The notes under the pieces: model-generated
Databases searched by the model: none
The model's input: only the letters and a program-made list of their open reading frames with translations
What the model was told of the DNA's origin: nothing
Shown here: positions 18,817 through 29,167 of the stretch, piece by piece
Position numbering within the stretch: position 1 is the first letter of the stretch
Layout of the letters: each line of letters begins with the position of its first letter
NCBI GenBank assembly: GCA_027624955.1
Contig: JAQBTG010000025.1
Span: forward strand, 1 to 55,494
DNA length: 55,494 nt
Reading direction: 5' to 3'
DNA from: Pseudomonadota bacterium
GTDB taxonomy: Bacteria > Pseudomonadota > Alphaproteobacteria > UBA828
Position numbers and translations under genes: made by a program

Positions 18817-20211
18817 ATGCCCACCCGTAAAATCACCGCCGAAACTTTGGGCGGCGCCGAGAATATCGGCCCGACGATGAATTTCGCCACCCATTTGAAA
18901 CGCACCGTCCGCCTCGCGGTGCCGATGATCATTGCGCGCGCCGGCTTGTTAGTGATGGTCGCGGTGGATACCGCCATGATCGGCCATTACGGGACGCTTG
19001 ATTTGGCGTTCTACGCCGCCGCCAACGCGCTGCAAGTGGTCATGATACTGGTTGTCGTCGGGCTGTTGCAGGGAACTGTGGTGCTGGTGGCACAGGCGCA
19101 TGGCGCCGGCGCGTACCGCGATTGCGGCGTGTATTGGCGGGTCGGTCTGATTCATGGCCTCGTGCTGGGCCTGGCAATGGCGGGAATCTGCTTTCTTGGC
19201 GAAATTGTCCTCAGCGTCATCGGACAAACGGATGAATTGTCGGCCGGCGGCGGCGGCGTGCTGCGTATGATCTCGTGGGGATTGCCCGCCTTGAGCATGT
19301 GGGTGGCGACATCCTTCTTTCTTGAAGGGCTGAGCCGTCCGCTGCCGGTAATGGTGCTTACTATTCTTGCGGTGTTCGCCAATGCCGGGCTCAATTTAAT
19401 ATTCATCTATGGCGCCTTTGGCGTGCCCGAAATGGGCGCCGAAGGTGCCGCGCTATCGACCTCGATCATACGCTGGGCCATGTTCGGCGTGCTCACTCTC
19501 TATGTGCTGAACTTGGGCAGGCGAGCGGATTTGGGCATCGGCGGAGCGATTCGGAATTTTCGCGAAACGGCGCGCAAACTTCGCCGCATTGGCCTTCCCA
19601 TGGGCCTGGCGCGCGGCCTCGAAGCCGGCGCGTTTAGCGCCCTGACGATGCTGGCCGGCTTCCTCGGGACAGTGCCTCTGGCCGGATATCAGATCGCCTT
19701 CAACTTGGTGGCGATGGTTTTCATGAGTGCCATTGGCGTGGCTGGAGCCGGGACGATACGCGTCGGCAACGCCGTCGGGCGGCACAATGCCTCCGATATC
19801 CGCAGCGCCGGCTGGTCCGCGTTTTTTTTGATCTTTCTCATCATGGCTGTTTTTGCCGGCCTCTTTTTCGCCGTTGGTCCGTCGCTCGCGCAAATCTATA
19901 CCGACGACATGGCGGTGGTTCTGATTGCGACGCCGCTGATTTTTATCGCTGGTCTGGTGCTGATTTTCGATGGCTGGCAGGCCGTGCTGATGGGCGCTTT
20001 GCGCGGCATGGCGGATGTGTGGCTGCCGCCAGTTTGGCAGTTTGTGTCGTGGTGGGGGGTGGCCGTTCCGGTCGCCTATCTCTTGGCCTTTGAAGCCGGC
20101 ATCGGCCCGCCCGGCTTGATGTGGGGATTTTTAGCCGGCGCGATCGTCTCCTGCTCTGGCCTGGTGCTGCGCTTCGTTCTGGTGTCACGACGCCCGATCC
20201 GGCGATTATAA
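18817..20211 (+). CDS. MATE family efflux transporter
   Basis: A 464-residue inner membrane antiporter with about twelve hydrophobic segments in two similar halves. VDTAMIGHYGTLDLAFYAAA near residue 50, LQGTVVLVAQAHGAG, and in the second half AGYQIAFNLVAMVFMSAIGVAGAGTIRVGNAVG are MATE signatures of the NorM (DinF-like) type. It should export organic cations or drugs using a sodium or proton gradient; the substrate is unknown. The start may instead be the ATG at 18877 (MNFATHLKRTVRLAVP), which removes 20 polar residues. Confidence 0.9.
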   Translation: MPTRKITAETLGGAENIGPTMNFATHLKRTVRLAVPMIIARAGLLVMVAVDTAMIGHYGTLDLAFYAAANALQVVMILVVVGLLQGTVVLVAQAHGAGAYRDCGVYWRVGLIHGLVLGLAMAGICFLGEIVLSVIGQTDELSAGGGGVLRMISWGLPALSMWVATSFFLEGLSRPLPVMVLTILAVFANAGLNLIFIYGAFGVPEMGAEGAALSTSIIRWAMFGVLTLYVLNLGRRADLGIGGAIRNFRETARKLRRIGLPMGLARGLEAGAFSALTMLAGFLGTVPLAGYQIAFNLVAMVFMSAIGVAGAGTIRVGNAVGRHNASDIRSAGWSAFFLIFLIMAVFAGLFFAVGPSLAQIYTDDMAVVLIATPLIFIAGLVLIFDGWQAVLMGALRGMADVWLPPVWQFVSWWGVAVPVAYLLAFEAGIGPPGLMWGFLAGAIVSCSGLVLRFVLVSRRPIRRL

Positions 20212-20302
20212 AGTGGCAAGCGACGCCTCGTTGCCAGCCCGGACTGGCGCCTCGGGCTATTCCGCAGTAAGTTTACGAAGCAATCGGGGGCAGTCGAGTC
20301 GC

Positions 20303-21940
20303 GTGCGAAACCCAGCATTTATCATCTTCAGATTCTTCCGCCGTATCTCGCGAACGGCCGCGATCGGCGGTTCGCGCCGTCTCGGCACGGCAATGCTGAC
20401 TATCATCCTATTGGCCGTCGTGTCCTGCGCAGAGGGACCAATAGCGGAACCCGGCTCGCGCGCTGACCGTGTGTTCGCTATGGCCAATGAAGGCGATTCT
20501 ACGGCGCAGACCGCGCTTGGACTTCTGTATGAGCGCGGTCTCGGCGTGCCACACGATCCGGCGTTGGCGCTCACATGGTATCGCCGTGCCGCCGACCAAG
20601 GCGATGCCTTGGCGGAATTTCATATCGGCTCGCTTTACGAGCGCGGCTTAGGCGTCGAGAACGACTATAGCGAGGCCGCAGCGTGGTATCAGCGGGCTTC
20701 CGACAAGGGCAATGAATCGGCGCAGGCCGCGCTCGCCTATCTGTATGATCGCGGCCTCGGCGTAGAGCGCGATTTTGGCGAGGCCGAAGCGCTTTACAGT
20801 CAGGCGTCGGCAAGCTGGGCCGAAAGCGACACCTATCCGGCCGAGTCCACATTCGCCACTGGGGGGGAAGGCCCAGCTTTGGCGAGCCCGAACATTGTCT
20901 CTGCAACTGTCGGCGATCAACGGCCGGAATTCACTGCCGGTCGGGAGGGGGCACCGACCATTGAGATAGATCTTGCGGCCCTCGACGACGTACCTGAGCG
21001 CGCAGCCGCCGCCACAGTTTTCGACGGACCGGAGCCGATCGCTGGGCGAGGTGAAAACTTCCCGCTCGCCACCGGGTCGCGCACGACGCCCGAGCGAACG
21101 CGCGATAGCGAATCGGGCGCGTCGCCCGGCAAGGTGCAATCGGGCGCGGTCGATGCGGAAGCCAGCAGATTGCCATTGCCGCCCGGTCCCAAGCCAGTCC
21201 AACCGACGATTTTGCCCAGTGCCGAACAGTTGCCTGCCGCCGAAGCAAAACCGGTGTCGGAGAATGCCGAAGAAGGCTTGCTAATCGTGGCTCAACCCGA
21301 GCCAGAAAGAGTGACCCTGTCGGTCAAGGAATTGCTCCGGGAGGAAAGCGGCGCGGTGAAGGTGATCGAACCATCAGTGCCGGAGAAAAAATCGCCAGTA
21401 CCGGAGGCGCCGGTACCGCAGCCTGAACCGCCGCCTAAGTCGGCTCCCATACCGGTCGCGGAAAGTCCGGCACCGATGAAGGAGGCGGAAGAGTCGGTTG
21501 CCAGCAAGCAAGCGGCGGAGATCCAATTGGGCAAAGCGGAAGAGAAATTGATAGCCAGCCTGGAGGCTGAACTTGACGACGAGGCGGCCGCATTCGAATC
21601 CGGGCGCGGTGCGGTGGCGGATCAAGTGGATCAAGTGGATCAAGTGGACGACGCGGTTGAAGCTGCTCTTGAACCCCTGCCGCCCGCGCCCGAAATCTTT
21701 ATGATCAGCCTCGCAACCTTTGAAACCAGGGCTTTGGCCGAAGCGGAGTGGGCGAAGATTAGCAAAACCCATGCTGGCCTCGTAGGTCGATTACCTCATG
21801 AATTTCAACTCGTTGACATGGGCGACGACGGCCAGTTTTTCGAGCTCATCGTTGGCCCACTGAAATCGTCGGTACAGTCCCGCTCGCTTTGCGGCGCGCT
21901 CCGCGCCCACGACCATGTATGTCGGACGATAGATAAGTAA
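20303..21940 (+). CDS. Sel1-repeat and SPOR-domain envelope protein
   Basis: Three Sel1-like repeats (each with LYERGLGV or LYDRGLGV and a WYRRAA-like helix) occupy about residues 45-170. A long Pro/Glu-rich linker follows, and the last 80 residues (from MISLATFETRALAEAEWAKI) fit a SPOR domain, which binds denuded septal peptidoglycan. The hydrophobic stretch MLTIILLAVVSC near residue 31 looks like a lipoprotein signal with Cys as the lipid site. The start is uncertain: GTG 20213, GTG 20303 or ATG 20393. A triple 9-base repeat (21619-21648) encodes DQVDQVDQVD in the linker. A role in cell division or wall maintenance is inferred. Confidence 0.78.
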   Translation: MRNPAFIIFRFFRRISRTAAIGGSRRLGTAMLTIILLAVVSCAEGPIAEPGSRADRVFAMANEGDSTAQTALGLLYERGLGVPHDPALALTWYRRAADQGDALAEFHIGSLYERGLGVENDYSEAAAWYQRASDKGNESAQAALAYLYDRGLGVERDFGEAEALYSQASASWAESDTYPAESTFATGGEGPALASPNIVSATVGDQRPEFTAGREGAPTIEIDLAALDDVPERAAAATVFDGPEPIAGRGENFPLATGSRTTPERTRDSESGASPGKVQSGAVDAEASRLPLPPGPKPVQPTILPSAEQLPAAEAKPVSENAEEGLLIVAQPEPERVTLSVKELLREESGAVKVIEPSVPEKKSPVPEAPVPQPEPPPKSAPIPVAESPAPMKEAEESVASKQAAEIQLGKAEEKLIASLEAELDDEAAAFESGRGAVADQVDQVDQVDDAVEAALEPLPPAPEIFMISLATFETRALAEAEWAKISKTHAGLVGRLPHEFQLVDMGDDGQFFELIVGPLKSSVQSRSLCGALRAHDHVCRTIDK

Positions 21941-22045
21941 AGAAAACAAGGACGTCGGCGACAGCGCAACAAATCTCATCCCGGACGGGAGAGGGTTATT
22001 AGCGTTTGCGACTGGTGGCTTTTGGCGGGCATAGTTTGCGCCGAC

Positions 22046-23044
22046 ATGACAACCATCAAGCATATCGGCGTTGTTGGCGGCGGCGCCTGGGGGACGGCGT
22101 TGGCGGCTACGGCGGCGCGCGCCGGGCGGACCGTTATATTGTGGGCACGCGAAGAAGACGTGGTGGCATCGATCAACGGCGCGCGCGAGAACAAGCGTTT
22201 CCTGCCAGGCATCTCCCTCGATCCTGCCATTTCGGCAAGCACTGAGGCAGCGGCGCTCAGCACCGCTGATCTCCTGTTGTTGGCCATGCCTGCCCAGTAT
22301 TTACGTTCTATCGCCGCAGATTTTACTGAGCATTTGGACCCTGTGCCGCCGATTGTCATCTGTGCCAAGGGCATTGAACTTGAAAGCGGCGCCCTTATGA
22401 GCGACGTGGCGCGTGACGTCGTAGGCGATCGGCCGATTGCCGTTCTCTCTGGCCCGACCTTCGCGCATGAGGTGGCGCGCGGTTTGCCTAGCGCCGTCAC
22501 TTTAGCTTGTGGCGACAGCGCATTGGGAGAGGCCGTGGCGGCAGCGCTCGGCAGCGCTACCTTCCGGCCCTATCTTTCTGACGACATGATCGGCGCGCAA
22601 ATCGGCGGCGCGCTGAAGAACATTATGGCGATCGCCGCCGGCATCGCCATTGGCCGTGGCTTGGGCGAGAACGCGCGCGCCGCGATCATGACGCGGGGCT
22701 TCGCCGAGATGGTGCGCCTCGCCCGGGCCAGGGGCGCCAGGCTGGAAACTCTGGCCGGGCTTTCGGGTCTGGGCGATTTGGTGCTGACTTGTTCCAGTAC
22801 GCGGTCGCGTAATTTCTCGCTTGGCCAGGCGCTAGGAGAAGGCGAGCCGCTACAAAGCATTCTTGATGGGCGCGACAGCGTGGCCGAGGGTGTCACCAGC
22901 GCCCCCGCTGTGGTCGCGCTCGGCGAAAAGCTGGCGATTGATCTGCCAATTGCCGGCGCGGTCGATGCTGTACTGCACCGGGGTGCCGATATCGGCGAGA
23001 CCATCGCTGCCCTCTTGTCTCGTCCCTTCCGCCCTGAGTTCTGA
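22046..23044 (+). CDS. gpsA: glycerol-3-phosphate dehydrogenase [NAD(P)+]
   Basis: Reduces dihydroxyacetone phosphate to sn-glycerol 3-phosphate for phospholipid synthesis. IGVVGGGAWGTALAA is the dinucleotide loop, ICAKGIELE and LSGPTFAHEVARGLP are family motifs, GGALKNIMAIAAGIA holds the catalytic Lys, and GLSGLGDLVLTCSS the substrate region. The 332 residues are typical. I chose ATG 22046 over a TTG at 22022 because GpsA proteins start just before the Rossmann loop. Confidence 0.95.
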   Translation: MTTIKHIGVVGGGAWGTALAATAARAGRTVILWAREEDVVASINGARENKRFLPGISLDPAISASTEAAALSTADLLLLAMPAQYLRSIAADFTEHLDPVPPIVICAKGIELESGALMSDVARDVVGDRPIAVLSGPTFAHEVARGLPSAVTLACGDSALGEAVAAALGSATFRPYLSDDMIGAQIGGALKNIMAIAAGIAIGRGLGENARAAIMTRGFAEMVRLARARGARLETLAGLSGLGDLVLTCSSTRSRNFSLGQALGEGEPLQSILDGRDSVAEGVTSAPAVVALGEKLAIDLPIAGAVDAVLHRGADIGETIAALLSRPFRPEF

Positions 23045-23134
23045 GTAAACATTTTGGTCAAGCAGTGGTGCGCCGCGCCGCGCGCCGCTAGACTATGCGT
23101 TCACGGGCGATAAGGCAGAACGGGAGAAAAGCGC

Positions 23135-23548
23135 ATGGCGTATTGGTTATTTAAGAGCGAACCGGGCGCGTGGTCTTGGGATGATCAGGTGAAGGATAGC
23201 CCAAGCGAATGGGATGGTGTGCGCAATCATCAGGCCAACAATAATATGAAGGCGATGAAAATTGGCGACCGGGGGTTTTTCTATCATTCGGTCAATGAAA
23301 AGCAGATCGTTGGCGTCGTCGAAATCGTCAAAGAGCATTACCCCGATCCCACCGACGCGAAAGGCGTGTTCGGCATGGTCGATATCAAGGCGTTGATGCC
23401 GGTAAAGAGCCCGGTCACGCTGGCTGACATCAAATCCCATCCCGATCTTTCCGAGATGTTTCTGGTGCGTCATTCGCGCCTCTCGGTCGGCCCGGTCGCG
23501 CCTAAGGAGTGGAAGATCATCTGCAAGTTGGCGGGCGTTGCCGCGTGA
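23135..23548 (+). CDS. EVE domain-containing protein
   Basis: A 137-residue protein made of one EVE (PUA-like) domain: it begins AYWLFKSEPGAWSWDD, followed by WDGVRNHQANNNMKAMKIGDRGFFYHS and a C-terminal LSVGPVAPKEWKIICKLAGV. EVE domains bind modified bases in DNA or RNA; the bacterial single-domain forms (YciO/thymocyte nuclear protein-like) have no firm role. GGGAGAAAAG precedes the ATG. The neighbouring PLP gene starts 13 bases after the stop. Confidence 0.9.
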   Translation: MAYWLFKSEPGAWSWDDQVKDSPSEWDGVRNHQANNNMKAMKIGDRGFFYHSVNEKQIVGVVEIVKEHYPDPTDAKGVFGMVDIKALMPVKSPVTLADIKSHPDLSEMFLVRHSRLSVGPVAPKEWKIICKLAGVAA

Positions 23549-23561
23549 TGGCGCGATCGAG

Positions 23562-24713
23562 ATGACCAGCGGCGAACGCAGGGGCGAAACCATAGCCGCG
23601 CAAGCGGGGCATTTTATTGACCCCGCCAACGGCTCGGTAACACCGCCGATACAGCCCTCCGTAACCTTCGCGCGTGACGCGGAGTATGCGCTGATTGATC
23701 CGGCATTTAGCTATGGCCGCGGCGACAATCCGACGACCGCGGCGGCCGAAGCGGTGCTGGCCAGTCTCGAAGGCGCCGTTGGCGCTCTACTTTTCGCCTC
23801 CGGCCTTGCGGCTGCCAATGCTCTGTTCGCGACCTTGCCGCCCGGCGCACGCGTGGTGGCGCCGCGTCTGATCTATCAGGGAACATTGTCACGCCTCAAC
23901 CAGCTGGCCGCCGCCGGGCAGCTCGAGGTCGCACTGTTCGATGCCACTCAGGCAGGCGCCCTAGAAGAAGCGGTTGGCGCTGCCAAGACCGATCTAGTGT
24001 GGATCGAATCGCCGTGCAACCCAACCTGGGATGTGATTGATATCGCCGCCGCCGCACGCGCTGCGCATGACGCGGGCGCGCGCCTCGCGGTCGATTCGAC
24101 GGTTGCCACGCCGGTGCTGACGCGCCCGCTCGCGCTTGGCGCCGATATCGTTTTTCATTCGGCCACAAAATATCTCAATGGCCATAGCGATGTCCTGGCT
24201 GGCGTCCTGCTGACCGCCAAGGCCGACGATGCCTGGCAACGGGTCAACGAAGCCCGTTGGTTGGGCGGCGCCGTGCTCGGCACCTTTGAAGCGTGGCTTT
24301 TGATACGCGGGCTGCGCACACTTTATCTTCGCGTGCAGCGCGCTTCCGAATCGGCGTTCGCCATCGCGCACCATTTCGAGGGCCATGAAAAACTCGACGC
24401 TGTACTCTATCCCGGTTTGGCCTCTCACCCCGGCCACGCCATCGCAGCGCGGCAGATGATCGGCGGCTTTGGCGGCATGTTATCGGTATTGGTCGCGGGT
24501 GGCAGCGCGGTGGCGATCCAGGCTGCGTCACGCGCCGAAATATTTTTGCGCGCCACGTCGCTCGGCGGCGTCGAGAGCTTGGTGGAACACCGCGCCACGA
24601 TCGAAGGGCCGAAGAGCCATGTGCCAGGGAACTTGCTGCGGCTCTCGATCGGCATTGAAGACGTTGGTGAGTTGATCAGTGATCTTGAACAGATGCTTTC
24701 GGGCAGTTCATGA
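23562..24713 (+). CDS. Cys/Met metabolism PLP-dependent enzyme (cystathionine synthase/lyase family)
   Basis: A 383-residue fold-type I PLP enzyme of the trans-sulfuration family. SYGRGDNPTTAAAEAVLASLEG, the LLFASGLAAANAL loop, WIESPCNPTWDV, VDSTVATPVLTRPLALGAD and the PLP lysine in FHSATKYLNGHSDVLAG are all visible, as is SLGGVESLVEHRAT near the end. Synthase and lyase activities cannot be told apart from sequence. The ATG at 23562 is preferred to a TTG at 23538 that overlaps the EVE gene. The stop overlaps the start of the Rieske gene (ATGA). Confidence 0.88.
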   Translation: MTSGERRGETIAAQAGHFIDPANGSVTPPIQPSVTFARDAEYALIDPAFSYGRGDNPTTAAAEAVLASLEGAVGALLFASGLAAANALFATLPPGARVVAPRLIYQGTLSRLNQLAAAGQLEVALFDATQAGALEEAVGAAKTDLVWIESPCNPTWDVIDIAAAARAAHDAGARLAVDSTVATPVLTRPLALGADIVFHSATKYLNGHSDVLAGVLLTAKADDAWQRVNEARWLGGAVLGTFEAWLLIRGLRTLYLRVQRASESAFAIAHHFEGHEKLDAVLYPGLASHPGHAIAARQMIGGFGGMLSVLVAGGSAVAIQAASRAEIFLRATSLGGVESLVEHRATIEGPKSHVPGNLLRLSIGIEDVGELISDLEQMLSGSS

Positions 24714-25054
24714 ACGAAACCAGCCGCAAGATTCTCTGTAGTCTCACCGATATACCCGACGGCGGCAGCAAGGGTTTCGAGATCGGCGAGGGCCCGCAGG
24801 CGTTCGAATTTTTCATCACCCGCAAGGGTGAGCGGATTTACGCCTATGAGAACAGCTGTCCGCATACCGATGGCCCGCTCGATTGGACGCCCGACCGCTT
24901 CATCGACAAGGATAGCGGGCACATTCTTTGCGCCACCCACGGCGCGCTGTTCCGGGTTGAAACCGGCGAGTGTTTGGCCGGACCATGCGCCGGCGAATGG
25001 TTGCGCGCCTTGCGCGTTTCAATCGATGGCGAAGATATCGTTCTTGAACAGTAG
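24710..25054 (+). CDS. Rieske [2Fe-2S] ferredoxin-like protein
   Basis: A 114-residue soluble single-domain Rieske protein. The cluster ligands are Cys-x-His in NSCPHTDGPL and Cys-x2-His in ILCATHGALF, separated by about 30 residues. It resembles ferredoxin subunits of aromatic-ring dioxygenases or NirD-like proteins, but no oxygenase or reductase gene is adjacent. It is translationally coupled to the Cys/Met PLP enzyme, so it may serve as an electron carrier in sulfur or amino acid metabolism; that link is inference. Confidence 0.88.
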   Translation: MNETSRKILCSLTDIPDGGSKGFEIGEGPQAFEFFITRKGERIYAYENSCPHTDGPLDWTPDRFIDKDSGHILCATHGALFRVETGECLAGPCAGEWLRALRVSIDGEDIVLEQ

Positions 25055-25186
25055 CACCGGCGGCATAAAGGTGGCTGCCACGCCCTTTGCTCGACTTGCC
25101 CGGCGCCGGCAATCAACCGATAATCCCACCAGAAGCTGGCCCTGACCGGCCGGATTGTGACGTATACCGGGAGCTAGGAACGCCAA

Positions 25187-27130
<1,944 letters not shown>

Positions 27131-27134
27131 GCGG

Positions 27135-28103
27135 CTACACGCTGAGCACGATCTTGCCGAGATGGGCGTTGGCGCGCATATGCTCTAGCGCCGCCGCCGC
27201 CTCGGCGAGCGGAAAAACGCGGTCGAGCGGCAAGTGAAGTGTGCCCGCTTGCACCGCCGGCCAGAGATCGGCGCGCATGCTGCGAACGATCTCCCGCACC
27301 TCATCAGCTGATCGCGTACGGAAGGTCACGCCGATATAGTCGATGCGTTTCAGGGCGTGCAGATCGTAATCGAATTCGCCGCTAAAGCCGCCGAGGCGGC
27401 CGACATTTACGATGCGCCCCAACACCCGAGCGGCCTTCATGTTTTGGTTCGCCACGCCGCCGGAAACTTGATCGACGATCAAATCAACACCGCCGCCGGT
27501 TGCTTCGAGCACCGCATCGGGCCACGCCGGGTCGCTTGGGTCGATCGCCATATCGGCGCCAAAATCCTTCAGCCGAGCGCGCCGGGAAGCATCGCGCGAT
27601 GTGCCGATCACCAGCTTGGCGCCGAGATATTTGGCGATCTGCAGCCCCATTAGGCCGACGCCGGAACTGGCGCCTTGAATGAGCACCGATTCGCCGGGCT
27701 TGAGGCGGCCATTCCCGACCAGCGCGTCATGCATGGTCTGAAGCGCAATCGGCAGCGTCGCTGCCTGCTCGAAGCTCATGTCCCCCGCCGGGAGTGGTGA
27801 GACGCGGCCCCAATCCGTGGCGGCATATTCCGCGTATCCGCCAGCGCCCGAGCACATCACCCGATCACCCGGTTTGAAACCCGAGCTTTCGCTGCCGGTT
27901 TCGGCCACCTCACCGGCCCATTCCAGCCCGGCAATGGTTCCGGCGCCGCCCAACGGGCCGTGCATCCGCCCATCCATCATCAGGAGATCAGCCCGGTTGA
28001 GGCCGGCGGCGCGGACGCGAACGAGTATTTGGGTGGGTGTTATCTCCGGCTTCGGCACTTCACTGATCGCCAGGCCGGATTCCGATAATATCGCTGCCTT
28101 CAT
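27135..28103 (-). CDS. zinc-free quinone oxidoreductase-like (MDR family) dehydrogenase
   Basis: A 322-residue medium-chain dehydrogenase/reductase. It has AGLNRADLLMMDGRM near the N terminus, AGLEWAGEVAETG, the nucleotide-binding LIQGASSGVGLMGLQIAKYLGAKLVIGTS region and a C-terminal FPLAEAAAALEHMRANAHLGKIVL. It lacks the Cys/His zinc ligands of alcohol dehydrogenases and fits NAD(P)H:quinone oxidoreductase / enoyl reductase types. Its start overlaps the stop of the upstream kinase by 4 bases, so it is the third gene of an aminotransferase-kinase-reductase cassette. Confidence 0.86.
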   Translation of the reverse strand: MKAAILSESGLAISEVPKPEITPTQILVRVRAAGLNRADLLMMDGRMHGPLGGAGTIAGLEWAGEVAETGSESSGFKPGDRVMCSGAGGYAEYAATDWGRVSPLPAGDMSFEQAATLPIALQTMHDALVGNGRLKPGESVLIQGASSGVGLMGLQIAKYLGAKLVIGTSRDASRRARLKDFGADMAIDPSDPAWPDAVLEATGGGVDLIVDQVSGGVANQNMKAARVLGRIVNVGRLGGFSGEFDYDLHALKRIDYIGVTFRTRSADEVREIVRSMRADLWPAVQAGTLHLPLDRVFPLAEAAAALEHMRANAHLGKIVLSV

Positions 28104-29149
28104 GCTGGTCCCTCCAGCGCGCCGTCCGCGCGCAAATATTGTTCCGCCAACTCGCAGACCATGGTGACGATACTGGGTGCGATTTCTTGCGCCGTCCGCG
28201 TTTCGTTCCGGGTGTGAATCCAGCCGAGATAGGTGAAAGCGCGCAACAAGTAGAATAGCGGCATCAACCGCAATGTTTCATCTGTGAGCGGACGCTCTTG
28301 GCGGTAGCCGGCAATGACGGCGCGCTGCACCATATCGTAGCGTTCGGTCCCGAGAAACAGGATGGAGATGGTCGCCAGGTCGAAGAGATGCCAGCCGGCG
28401 CCACAATCATCGAAATCGATCGCCATGACACGCCCATCACGGATGAGAATATTGTCGAAATTAAGGTCGGCGTGGATGAGGCCGTAGGTTTGTTCTGCCT
28501 CACCGATCTCCATTAAGGCGCGTCGTGCGACAAGGCGCGTCTGCTCCATCAATTGCCTCTGGGCATTTTCGAGGCCGGGAAATTCCCAAAATCTTCCCCA
28601 TAGGGGGGCCTCGCCGGTCAGCCCATCGGCGTCCCAGGCGTGTCGAACGAAACCGTCAGGCCGTTGCCAGCTGGTGGAATGGTTGTGCAGCTGCGCGACC
28701 AAGCGCCCGACTTCGGTGAACGCCTGAGTGATATCGCCGATGCTGTCGCTAAGGCCGCCCTCGATGCTGCCGAGCGGCTCGCCGTCCAGCCACGTCACCA
28801 TATCGACCTGGCGCGGCTCTGGTACGCCGTCCACACGAGTGGTGACGAAGGCCGCGCCGCTGCTGGCGGGGATGATAGCGGGCACTTTGATACCGTCCCG
28901 CTGCAAGGCCCGGATCCAGCTCAATTCTGATTGCAGCGCGGCGTCGGAATGATAGTCAAAGCGGTGAATCCGGAGCGCGGCATCGAAACCGTCCGCCCTG
29001 GTCACGCGAAACACCGCGTTCTCGCGAATTTTTACCAGTTGTGGCCGGCAATCGGTGATGTCCCAAGCTTTGAGCGCCTGCACGGCAAGACGCTCCATGC
29101 GCGCTGCCCGCGCGTCGATGCTGATCTTGTAGAAATCAGAATCAGTCAT
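28100..29149 (-). CDS. APH/choline-kinase-fold phosphotransferase
   Basis: A 349-residue protein kinase-like small-molecule kinase. The catalytic loop is GLIHADLNFDNIL, the metal-binding motif AIDFDDCG, and an N-lobe with ENAVFRVTRADG and LRIHRF precedes them. It belongs with the hydroxylysine kinase / homoserine kinase II / choline kinase group. The adjacent upstream gene encodes a class III aminotransferase-fold enzyme of the phospho-lyase type, and such pairs phosphorylate an amino alcohol and then eliminate the phosphate. The substrate is not determinable from sequence; hydroxylysine and ethanolamine are the known precedents. Confidence 0.83.
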   Translation of the reverse strand: MTDSDFYKISIDARAARMERLAVQALKAWDITDCRPQLVKIRENAVFRVTRADGFDAALRIHRFDYHSDAALQSELSWIRALQRDGIKVPAIIPASSGAAFVTTRVDGVPEPRQVDMVTWLDGEPLGSIEGGLSDSIGDITQAFTEVGRLVAQLHNHSTSWQRPDGFVRHAWDADGLTGEAPLWGRFWEFPGLENAQRQLMEQTRLVARRALMEIGEAEQTYGLIHADLNFDNILIRDGRVMAIDFDDCGAGWHLFDLATISILFLGTERYDMVQRAVIAGYRQERPLTDETLRLMPLFYLLRAFTYLGWIHTRNETRTAQEIAPSIVTMVCELAEQYLRADGALEGPA

Positions 29150-29167
29150 GCGGCGCCCGCGTCGCGG

